Assembly (NCBI GenBank): GCA_003508835.1
Contig: PUFA01000288.1
Coordinates: forward strand, 744,001-808,000
Reading direction: 5' to 3'
Origin: Eonycteris spelaea
Lineage: Eukaryota; Chordata; Mammalia; Chiroptera; Pteropodidae
DNA length: 64,000 nucleotides
The notes below the pieces were generated by a model that was given only the letters and a program-made list of their open reading frames with translations, ran no database searches and had not been told where the DNA came from. Positions 55,641 through 64,000 of this stretch are shown here, piece after piece. Within the stretch, counting starts at the first letter, position 1. Each line of letters begins with the position of its first letter. A program made the translations under genes and the position numbers.

Positions 55641-56690
55641 TGAAAGTGTTCCTCAGAACAGTCTGCTACCCCAGCACCAAGTCGGAGTGGCTCACCCTTG
55701 CCCTATACCTTCACTACAGTAACCCATTACCAAGAACATCTTGCCCTCTTAGCACAGGTGGCTGCCCTGGTGAGGAACAGGGGACTGACTGGCCACCAGA
55801 TAGGCTCTAGTGTGAGGAACTCTCTGGAGGAGGGTTCACAGGATTGTTCCTTAAATATGGAGTTAAAAGCATTTCCAAGCAAGCCCAGCCCCCAGGGGCA
55901 TCAGGGAGCAGGAGGAGTAGGAATGGGGAGCAGTGAGATATTACAGGGGCTACTCACAGCCTGTAAATGCAGGTTGGCAGTCTTCCTCAGCCGCCTATGT
56001 TACATGGGGAACATGCAAAACTCTGCACACATCGCCTGGCTGCTAATACTACGTGAAAAGCTCAGAACAGTTCTCAGTAGGTAGACAGCTCTTAAGTCCC
56101 TTCTTGGGAAATAAAAAGCTTATTATGTTCAGATTCCCAAAACCCTGGGCTCTGAGACTTAAATCAGTCTGTTTATCAGGTGGTGAAAGGCCTTCTGGGT
56201 GCACCTCTCACCCTGGGAAAACTGCAGTGGTCTTCTCCGGTGGCCAGAGCCAATGTGAGTGCAAGTGCATGAGGGAGAGACCCTTGGGATGGCTCAGAAG
56301 TCCAGTAGCAGCTCAAGGTACTAGTTAGCACCAGACACATGTGGCCAGGGCTCAGTGTGCAAATCACATACATGCACAGACGTGCATGCTTGTTTCACTA
56401 GCACCATGACCAAGACCACAGGGGGAGTCATACCTGAAGCACACACCTGTGCACACAGGGGAGCCTCAAATAGAAATGCTCACACCCTTTCCTCATTTAT
56501 GAACCCATCACGGTGACAGCCTTATGATGCTCTATCCACTTAACCCAGGTTCCTTCATCAGTGTCTCTGCTCCTTAAATGGATGCCTATTTCTCTCACAC
56601 TATTTTTTCTTTTCATACATAAGTAAATATCATAAGTCCACAATAAATAGCAGAAAGTTCTTGGCTCTGATCTGGGTGTGAAAGTGCATA
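55641..56690. other. Unique sequence
   Basis: No gene is recognised. A 128-codon plus frame (55698-56084) has no recognisable domain. Confidence 0.45.
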
Positions 56691-56694
56691 AGTT

Positions 56695-56812
56695 TAGTGT
56701 ATGCGTGTGTGCCCACTTGCGCACGCATGCTCGTGTGTGTGTGAGTTATGTCTGTGAGAGTGTACCTATACGTGTGTGTGAGTATGCCTGTGTGTGTAAA
56801 CATACTCCAGTT
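56695..56812. repeat. TG/CG-rich simple repeat
   Basis: TGTATGCGTGTGTGCCCACT, TGCGCACGCATGCTCGTGTG and TACGTGTGTGTGAGTATGCC units. An old TG array with CpGs inside it. Confidence 0.85.
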
Positions 56813-56904
56813 TCATGTCACTATATCTTACTTCCTGGTACTAACCTAGATATTACCTGTCTCTCAAGACTGAAATCCAAACCTTGCACCTTAGAGACAA
56901 TTAA

Positions 56905-57010
56905 CCCAATCTCCTTGTGTTACAGAGAAGGAAACTGAGTCTTAGAGGGAGGAAGCTGGTCCCGGTTCCACAGCCAGTAAGCACAGGGATTAGTGGAGAG
57001 CTCTTCCTAC
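56905..57010 (-). mobile_element. MIR SINE, antisense, partial
   Basis: TGTGTTACAGAGAAGGAAAC, TGAGTCTTAGAGGGAGGAAG and TTCCACAGCCAGTAAGCACA form part of a reversed MIR. Confidence 0.5.
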
Positions 57011-58069
57011 CCAGCCAGGTAAGCACTGCCCTCCCAGCCCTGCCTCTCCCCAATCTGGCTTCTCCCCTACCTGAAGGCAGAGCTGTCTCCTGGTCTCTGC
57101 CTCAAACTGGGGCCTGCAGTAACAGTAAAGTGGAAGAAGTAGACATGTGTGCTCATTACTGTTGACAATAACTAGACCAAGTCAGCATTTTAGACAGATG
57201 GGATGGAGACAGGATGGGTACTCTGAATGGGAAAGCCAACTCCACAGTTAAAGGACATGGGAAACAAAACTATGCAGAATGGGAGGGTCTGGCAGAGATG
57301 CTCAGCATGATGACAAGGGTGACCAGGGAGAAAAGGAAGATGAGGCGAGGCCCACAAAACCATAGCAGGCCCCCCAGCAACCACAGAGAGAACTAGCCTA
57401 GAGAGCATGACTATGACAATGTGAAGCTAGAGAGGCGACAAAATAAATCAGGAGAGGGTGAGAACGTCAGAGAAAACTTTATAATAAGAAGACAGGAGAA
57501 AGGAAATGTGGGTGAGAAAGAGCTCCAGTAAAACTGATACAGCCAGTGGGTACCACGGCAACCCTGAAGAGCCATGAGGAGCACATCGCCTGTTGAGGGT
57601 TGGCCCATCAGTTCCACATGCTCACAGTGCACAGCTCCTCACAAGCACTCTGCTGGGTGCTTACAGTCTGGCTCTGCTCCAACAGTACCCCAGAACTACA
57701 GGGCTCAGGAGGGGGCAGTGTGTGACTCTTATCTCAAGAGGGACTCTTATCCGGAAATGGAGGTCTCCATCCTGTGTAAAGGAAAGACCCTCTCCAGCCT
57801 CACAACCCTCAGAGAAGTAGAGTTTGGTTTCAGGGGTGCAAGACAAACCACCCTGCCTGCTCTAGCTCTGCAGCTTTGCTCTGTGTTTTTGACTCAAAAA
57901 GCCTGGTTCTCTCAAATACCTGCTGCTGTAGCCTTTCTGGCTTGTTAGTCTACATGCTATTATCACAGGCAAAATGCTGCTTTAAAAATGAGATCTCATC
58001 TGCAAGTGGGCAGGACTGATGGATCTTCCAAAATACATGTGCCTTCCACAAATGAGCCAGGTCTTAACA
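57011..58069. other. Unique sequence
   Basis: No gene is recognised. The 124-codon plus frame (57574-57948) overlaps another plus frame and a minus frame. Confidence 0.45.
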
Positions 58070-58172
58070 TAGTTGTAGACAGATGATAGCTAGCTAAAGA
58101 GAGAGACAGAGAGAGAATATGTAGATATGTAGGTAGGTAGGTAGGTAAGTAGGAAGAGAGAGAGAAAAAAAT
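58070..58172 (+). repeat. GA-rich and (TAGG)n simple repeat
   Basis: AGAGAGAGACAGAGAGAGAA followed by ATGTAGGTAGGTAGGTAGGT and AAGAGAGAGAGAAAAAA. Confidence 0.9.
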
Positions 58173-58374
58173 AGGTATCTTAATGAAGAAAAATAGCTAC
58201 GCAAAAAGTTATAAAAATCAGTGGAAACATAAGAAACGAATGGAAAAAATAAAAATGGCTCAAAAATAAATTTTTATAACTAGGTGAGACTAAATAAATG
58301 ACAGTTATTTGTCAGTAGACACCAAGGCCTAGATAACAAGAGATGGATGGATAATGGAGCTCTTCTCGTGGGGT
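58173..58374. other. Unique AT-rich spacer
   Basis: Nothing is recognised. Confidence 0.45.
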
Positions 58375-58600
58375 CTGTCCTATGAGCAAAACCCTGCACT
58401 AGCACTTTACATATCTCATCCAATTTAATCCTCACGAGCCTGTGAGGAGACCACTCTCATTATCCCATTTTCTCAACTGAGGAAACTGAGGTACAGAGAG
58501 ATTAAATAATTTGCTCTGAACTATACAACCTGTGAAAAGAAGAGATAAAATCTGATCCAGGTCTGTTTGAAATGAAAGCTGACATTCTCCACCCTTTTTG
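58375..58600 (-). mobile_element. MIR SINE, antisense, near full length
   Basis: CAATTTAATCCTCACGAGCC, TATCCCATTTTCTCAACTGA, GGAAACTGAGGTACAGAGAG, ATTAAATAATTTGCTCTGAA and TGATCCAGGTCTGTTTGAAA form one of the best-preserved MIRs in the window. Confidence 0.82.
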
Positions 58601-59984
58601 CTATGCCCCTCTCCCTGGGGAAATGGATGTGGGCAGATGATGGAAATTTCTACAAGCCACAGAAGCAAAACTGTATCACACTGATCTGATTCTCCCACTC
58701 TCCTTACCTCAGGCCTCCTAATTAAGCCAGAACCTTGACAGAAGGCCTCCAATCCTTGTGTCCCAACTGTTGAGAGAGACTAATGCCACTTAAACAATGA
58801 ATTTTGCAAGACCAAGAAAGTCAGTTTCTTAAAAGTCTCACACAGGCATTCTTTACCAAAATGACTCTTCTTCAAAATCTCACCTTTCTTTCACATCTGC
58901 AGAGAATTTCCTCCTGATCTCAATAAAGCTAGTTGCTTTTTACTGTGACAGATTCCAGCAACAAGCAATGCCAGAGAGACAGGCATGAGGTTTCCTTGGG
59001 GTTGTATTTCAGCTTGCCTTCTCTCAAATCAAGCATCCCAAAGATGCCCCAGGCATGAGAGAAAGAAGCCAGGTTTGAGGCAGCAACTGTCTGCTCTGCT
59101 CTGGTCAGCAGCTGTCATGAGAAAGCTAGGACCTCTCCCCATGCCTGGGAAGGTCATGCTTCCAGCCGAACCCGAGGCAGAATTCAGACCTTCGAAGGTA
59201 CCCTGATTCAGTTGCCAGTGGGCCAAAGGTGTTTACTTTGCTTTTAAACTTTACTCTAAATTATGGATTTTTTAAAAATCATGGAAAATAAGAGCTAGAA
59301 GTAAGCTTAAATCCTAGCATTTAAGAGTCAACCTGTTAGCTGTGTAACGGGGAAACTGAGGCTCATGGCTTATGGAAGCTAACCCATGGTGCCCCACCCG
59401 GTGAAACTGAGTTCTGCTATCATCTTCATTGCCTTGCATTGCTCCTCAACAGCCCTAAACTATTTATTCAGAGTCTCATAATTTACTTTAATATGAGCTT
59501 GAAAAAAATCATAATGAAGGAAGTAAATTTTCCTTAAACCCAACATATAAAGCACTTCCCAGCTTCTCTCTGGACGCAGCTTCTCTCTCTTTGTCTTCTC
59601 TGACGCAGGGCAAACTGCTGCAGACAAAGAGCCACATCCCTTCCCCCCACCCAAACTTGCCAGGGAACCCCTGTGAAGGGCAATTTAGCCTCTGAATACT
59701 CAGTCCTCAAGGTATCAGTGCAGCTGATAGGAGCACCATTACTGCTGCTAAGAATAATAATAAATTTCAGTTTTCAAATCTCTAAGCTGTTCATTTCTAA
59801 AATTTTATCATTTGGCCTTATAAATCATCACAGAATCTAGACAACAGTTTAGTACACAGCAATTACTCAATGGGGCTCTGGGCAAATAACTGGGATGCCT
59901 TGCCATACCACGCACAATTGAAAAGCAGGCAGACCCTGGTGAGCACGAGAGTAAGATGAGGAGTCAGGAGACAGCATGGTGTTC
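58601..59984. other. Unique sequence
   Basis: No gene is recognised. A short MIR-like phrase (ACGGGGAAACTGAGGCTCAT) lies near 59347. Confidence 0.45.
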
Positions 59985-60140
59985 TGTCATTTAACCTTCA
60001 TGACAACACTTTGAATGGACCCACTGTCCCTGTTTCACAGATGACAAAATTGATGCTTAAAAAAAATAGTTTTATGCCTAAAGAATACAGATCGTGTCAA
60101 TGACACTGGCTTAGAACTCATCATCCTGATTCCAATACGT
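59985..60140 (-). mobile_element. MIR SINE, antisense
   Basis: GTCATTTAACCTTCATGACA, CACTGTCCCTGTTTCACAGA and TGACAAAATTGATGCTTAAA form a reversed MIR core. Confidence 0.55.
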
Positions 60141-60179
60141 TCTCTCCCACCTGCTCGTTGGAGCACCCAGAGGGAAGGT

Positions 60180-60400
60180 CATGCAGTGCCCTGGTTAAGA
60201 CTAGCTAGATTTGAATCTCACTCTGCCACTTTGTATGTATGTATGTGAGCCAGTTGATTAAGCTCTCTGTGCCTCAGTTTTCCCATCTCTAAAGTGGGAA
60301 TAACAACAGTGCCTGGCCCAGATGGGTGTTATAATAACTCTACATTTGAAAGGATACTTGGCACTTGTAAGCTCTGTACAAGTGTTATCCCTCGTTAGCA
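60180..60400 (+). mobile_element. MIR SINE
   Basis: GATTTGAATCTCACTCTGCC, GTGCCTCAGTTTTCCCATCT, CTAAAGTGGGAATAACAACA and TACTTGGCACTTGTAAGCTC form a sense MIR. TATGTATGTATG (60233-60244) is a short expansion inside it. It is about 40 bases from the antisense MIR to its left. Confidence 0.72.
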
Positions 60401-61505
60401 TTCTCCCTGCATCTCTTCTCCTCACTTCCCATGACAATGTCACGGAAATCAGGCCCTTGGTGTGCTACCTCAGGTGCAAGAGCTTCTACTGCCCCTAGGG
60501 AACTGGGTGCATGACAAATTTGTTTGTCTTCTGAAAGGGAGGATATGAACCTTCTAAGCAAGGGGGGTTGCTCAGGGCAGAAGCCATGCATGGAGACAGG
60601 CAGGGAGTCCCCCAGAATAATTGCTCACCGCATGTCACCACTGATGACAAATTTGCAATTACTGTCTTTCTGGAAGAAAAACATTCCACCTCTCCAAGCT
60701 CTTGTCCCCACAGTCTCTAGCCTGATTTAAGCAGGTCTGGGGGGCACATCTTCCAGTTCCAAAGGACAAAATGACCCCACCAGAGGAGAAGACCGTGGGC
60801 ATTAAGTTACTGACTGGCATTTTTGTCTGTTTAAATCAGTGAGGCGGGACTGGCCATGCATTGGCATCCTCCCACTAGGATCTCTGAATTGGATGGATGC
60901 TGGGGTGGAAGCAAACTAAGAAAGCATGACATTTATCTATGAGGACAGGTCTGGGAGCTGACCTTGCATGCTCTCTTACCTGGCCTCAGACTTCTTCTTT
61001 AAGGTTAATCAAAGCAAACTTGGGGAATGGACCAGAATAAAAATTGGATCCCCCTCTGGATTTTCTGAAGGTGGGACAATCCTTGACAGGAGACTCAGTT
61101 GTTCACCTCTGAACTGAGCTGGTGCCAGAGCTGCAAGGAAAGCCAGAGGCACCTGCCTCTCTCTGGAAGCTGAATGCTTACTCATTCATTTGTTCTTGAC
61201 ATTAAAAGAGTGCTTGCAAAATATCAACCATATTATTTTGACTTTTCCTGTTTCCTCTATAAAGGTATATGGACTAATAGGAAAACAAAAGTATAGTTGG
61301 GAACCAGTAGTCTGGAAAATCTGGACCCAGAAACTGTCTTTGTGGGCCTCCTCTCTTCTATTATGTTACTTCCCAATAGTTGGGAACATGGTGGAGGGGA
61401 AGATGTGCAAGTGAAACCAAGAGAACTGAGAGGGCTTCAGTGAGTCAAGTTTCTTAGGGGAAAGGGGGGCACAGCAGCTCTGGAGCTCCCTCCCGTGTGC
61501 ACTCC

Positions 61506-61519
61506 CCACCAGAGGGCAG
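61506..61519 (+). promoter_or_regulatory. Candidate CTCF site, perfect core match
   Basis: CCACCAGAGGGCAG matches CCASYAGRKGGCRS at all 14 positions. It lies in non-repeat sequence. In vivo binding needs ChIP data. Confidence 0.5.
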
Positions 61520-61539
61520 GCACCGTAGTCCCAGGGCTG

Positions 61540-61760
61540 AAATCTACATGCTGAGTCAGGGCCCTGAGCATCTGCTGACACTGGAAGTGCTCTGCAATAA
61601 TTACCCTCCAAGTGCCAGGTTATTTCTGTCTTTCTTTGCAGGAGGACAGACCAGGAGGGGCAGAGTCCAGAAATAGCAAAAGCAATTAGCAGGCGGGCTT
61701 CTCGGGGCATAATTACTGTGTGCAAATTAGGACCTGGCCAGGTAAACCTCAGCCTAGTTC
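61540..61760. promoter_or_regulatory. Candidate enhancer block with MARE/AP-1 and homeodomain-type motifs
   Basis: TGCTGAGTCAG (61549-61559) is 11 of the 13 bases of the Maf recognition element TGCTGAGTCAGCA and contains a perfect AP-1 core TGAGTCA. Downstream are AATAATTACC, AAGCAATTAGCAGG, GGGGCATAATTACTGTGTGC and GCAAATTAGG, an array of ATTA-type sites in non-repeat text. It begins 30 bases after the CTCF-type motif. Function is inferred from motifs only. Confidence 0.35.
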
Positions 61761-62079
61761 TGGGCATGTGGGATGTGGGGGTATCAGATCGACCTCCCCA
61801 TTCCCTTACCCAGTGTCCAGACAGGACCACCAGCTTCAAGGGCATCTTCTCCTCACAGGGCACTTTTGGACTCAGAGGGCCTGGAGTGTCTGAGGATTTC
61901 CCCACCTGGCACATGCTCCATGATTCCCATGATGGGCCTGAAGGTCTGGGAAGCCCTGGAGTGCATGTCGAATACATAGCAGCCAGACCAGGTGCTGTGC
62001 GCTTAAAACAGCCGAGGCTTCAGACCCTAGAAACAGGTCTGGGACTGGGCCCAGGACTGGGTCAGAAGACGGGTTCCAG

Positions 62080-62160
62080 CTTTAGAGTGTTTACTCCTGA
62101 ACTCTATGACCTTAGGCAAGTCACTTACCTTCACTGAGGCTCGGTTTTCTTTGCAGTGAA
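62080..62160 (+). mobile_element. MIR SINE, core only
   Basis: GAACTCTATGACCTTAGGCA, AGTCACTTACCTTCACTGAG and GCTCGGTTTTCTTTGCAGTG form the MIR core in sense. Confidence 0.55.
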
Positions 62161-62184
62161 TCAGTAGCCTGTATATGAGTGTTA

Positions 62185-62575
62185 GTTGGTAACACTGCCT
62201 AACAAACAACTACAATGTCTCAGAGCCTTACTGCAATGAACATGTAATCCTCTCAAGCCAGGACTCCTGTAAGTCGAAGCAGCAATCCAGAGCAGCTGTT
62301 CCCATGCAGTGGCTCAGCAATTCATGCTACATCAAGCAAGGTGGCCTGCCGTCTTTACACAAGTCTCCACATTTACTGTGCCCAGGAAGACAGGGACTTA
62401 AGTAAAGCTTTTCACAGCCTCAGCCCAGAAGCGACACACTTCACTTCTGCTAGCATTTCATTGGTCATAATTAGCCACGTGGCCCTGCCCATCTGCAAGG
62501 AGACCTGAAAGTCAGTTTCCTGTAGCTCTGGAAGGAAAAGGGAACCAGTTCTGAATGTTCATCACAGGTAGGCTG
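62185..62575 (-). mobile_element. Old LTR-like repeat, probably MaLR, antisense
   Basis: TGCCTAACAAACAACTACAA, TCTCAGAGCCTTACTGCAAT, GACACACTTCACTTCTGCTA, GCATTTCATTGGTCATAATT and CACGTGGCCCTGCCCATCTG follow the order of a reversed MLT1-type LTR. Divergence is high and the family is uncertain. Confidence 0.35.
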
Positions 62576-63699
62576 TCGTTGTCACTAAGAATTTGTGAAA
62601 GTCTGAAGGGAATGGTCCATATCTCCACCAGAAAGTGATATTCTACTTGCTACTGCTTTTTATTATGTCATGTGCCTGTTTGCAGTTCCTGTTAGATTCA
62701 GGGTTAAAAGCTTCTGAGATGGAAAAGTCAGTCCACCTGAGTTTAAGCATATGTTCATGCTGAGCAGAGGCAAGGGAAGGAGATAAAGCCAGAGCTTCAT
62801 AACCTCTGCCCTCAGGTGGTTAACTCTCTAGCTAAGGAAAAAGATCAAATAGAGAAAGTTCAGATTAGTGTTGTACAATGTATGCTCACAAGTGCTGCAG
62901 GAACATAGTGAATCAGGTGAGACTTCCTGGAGGCACATACCTGCAGAGTAAGTCTGGTTTTCTTAGGTTCCAAACCTTCCTGGAGCCTCACTGCTGGTCC
63001 AGCACTGCCCTTCACTCCAAGCCCAGTTCTTGCCCTTGCTTCTGAGCCTTTAAAGCAGCAAAGTACCAGCCTGCTCAGTAATCTGGGTCCTTTTCACTAG
63101 AACCCAGCAGGGGAAAGTAGAATCACCTACCTGGTCTGGGAGTCCTGCCCACCCCTTCCAGCCCTCTGGCCCCTCTGCTCTTGGTCAGTGGGAAGGAGCA
63201 GAGGGGAGGAGGTGGGAGTAGGGGAACACTGAATTCTGTATGGACTTGGGCCATCTCCTGACATATCTAAGCTCAGGTCCTCATAACAACAGGTGGGACT
63301 GTAAAGGTGTTCACACTGCCTGGTACCTGCACACAGAAGCTTTTTCACACCTCTTCTGCCAGCCTGATCCAGGGCCAGCCCAGAGTCCCTCGCCCCTCTT
63401 TGTAGCCATGTAGGTGTTCCACAACCCTGTCATACCTTCCTCATTGGAAATTCAACACCACTTCACTGGAGCTTTATGCCCAAGTTGGTGGTCATGAGCC
63501 CCTAGTCCTCTGCACCCCTTTCCAGTGAAGTGGAACTCCATTTGCTGCATATGTGTCTTGGGCCAACCCGAAACTCCTGTCTGCTCACATTCTCTGGGGC
63601 CCACAATCTTCTCAGTAGCGTCCCTAATTCTCCTTCAACAAAATACAATATTGTTCTCACAAAGCAAGGAACAGAGAGGCAGTATGTTGCAGGGGCTCA
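62576..63699. other. Unique sequence
   Basis: No gene is recognised. A G-rich patch at 63189-63224 (GGG, GGGG, GGG, GGGG with loops up to 10) is a weak quadruplex candidate. Confidence 0.45.
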
Positions 63700-63880
63700 A
63701 ACTGGAGCTGGAAAGAGAAAATCTGTGTTCTCTGGTTCTGGTCCTGGGTCTGCCGCTTTGGTGAGACCTTAAGTAAGTAACTTAACATCCTCAAATGTGA
63801 AAGGGAAGGGCTCACCATCTTGCCTATCTCACAAATTGGCTTTGAGCAGGGAGTGGGATAATGCAATAGAAAATCACTCT
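63700..63880 (+). mobile_element. MIR SINE
   Basis: GGTCCTGGGTCTGCCGCTTT, GTGAGACCTTAAGTAAGTAA, CTTAACATCCTCAAATGTGA and CTTGCCTATCTCACAAATTG follow a sense MIR. Confidence 0.62.
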
Positions 63881-64000
63881 GTGTCCCTCAGTCTCTAAGC
63901 CTTAAAGACAGGTCCTTATCCAAGGTCCCAAAGTAAGTGGAATAAAGGAGATTCAGAAGGAGACCTGCCTAGCCACAGTCAAGTAAGTGCAGTGTGGGGT
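63881..64000. other. Unique sequence to the window edge
   Basis: Nothing is recognised in the last 120 bases. Confidence 0.4.

Larger units (their letters stand above)
60401..62079. other. Unique sequence with a candidate regulatory block
   Basis: No gene is recognised. A 203-codon minus frame (61366-61977) and a 139-codon plus frame (61718-62137) overlap on opposite strands. Neither shows a domain. The motif-rich block at 61506-61760 is listed separately. Confidence 0.45.

Noticed and set aside
56695..56812. CpG-bearing TG repeat as a CpG island or promoter
   Set aside because: The CpGs come from TGCG/CACG steps in a decayed TG repeat. There is no broader GC-rich region.
61366..61977. 203-codon minus-strand open frame
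   Set aside because: Overlapped by a 139-codon frame on the other strand, no known protein features, and it spans a motif-rich noncoding block.
1..64000. CRISPR array, prokaryotic operon or phage content
   Set aside because: No regularly spaced direct repeats, no dense coding, and clear mammalian interspersed repeats throughout.

Overview
This is a stretch of mammalian nuclear DNA with no protein-coding gene I can support. It is most likely intergenic or deep intronic. It shows the usual marks of such DNA: AT-leaning composition, few CpGs, dinucleotide microsatellites, and a dense layer of old interspersed repeats (MIR, L2, MLT1/MaLR, hAT-type MER elements, L1M). The open frames longer than 60 codons are chance frames, frames through simple repeats, or wrecks of LINE-1 ORF1. 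The repeat family names come from memory of consensus sequences, not from a database search, and most boundaries are good to about 10-30 bases.

The best clue to the organism is a set of 5S rRNA-derived SINEs. Two copies (1450-1616, minus; 28835-29026, plus) have a 5S rRNA head followed by the same ~75-base non-ribosomal tail. A third (52115-52338, plus) fuses a tRNA-Val(TAC)-like head to a 5S rRNA body. 5S-only and tRNA/5S hybrid SINEs of this sort (the MEG-RS/MEG-RL/MEG-TR group) are described from fruit bats (Pteropodidae), so I infer a megabat genome. No young-looking LINE-1 is present, which fits the reported loss of L1 activity in that family.

Layout. 1-16 kb: mostly unique sequence with L2 (1.1-2.1 kb), an MLT1-type solo LTR (2.48-2.78 kb), an antisense MLT1-type LTR (6.6-7.1 kb) and many MIRs. 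16.1-20.2 kb: two old L1M/HAL1 elements placed head to head, the second carrying a 255-base pure purine tract. 20-31 kb: mostly unique, with MIRs, a hAT element with 8-bp target duplication (28.1 kb), the second 5S SINE and several candidate conserved noncoding blocks. 31.3-34.9 kb: antisense L1/HAL1-type and L2 sequence. 35-46 kb: unique sequence, CA repeats, MIRs, L2. 46.3-53.0 kb: almost solid transposon: MaLR LTR plus internal region, an L1 3' end, a 2.3-kb L1-derived element that lacks nearly all of ORF2 but has target duplications, and another L1 3' end split by the tRNA/5S hybrid SINE. 53-64 kb: unique sequence with MIRs, ending with a candidate regulatory block near 61.5-61.75 kb (CTCF-type motif, MARE/AP-1 motif, AT-rich homeodomain-type sites).

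The parts that stand out are the hybrid SINE, which stacks two different RNA polymerase III promoter types, three 'half-LINE' (ORF1-only) elements in one window, the long polypurine tract, and a few unique blocks that look like regulatory DNA.
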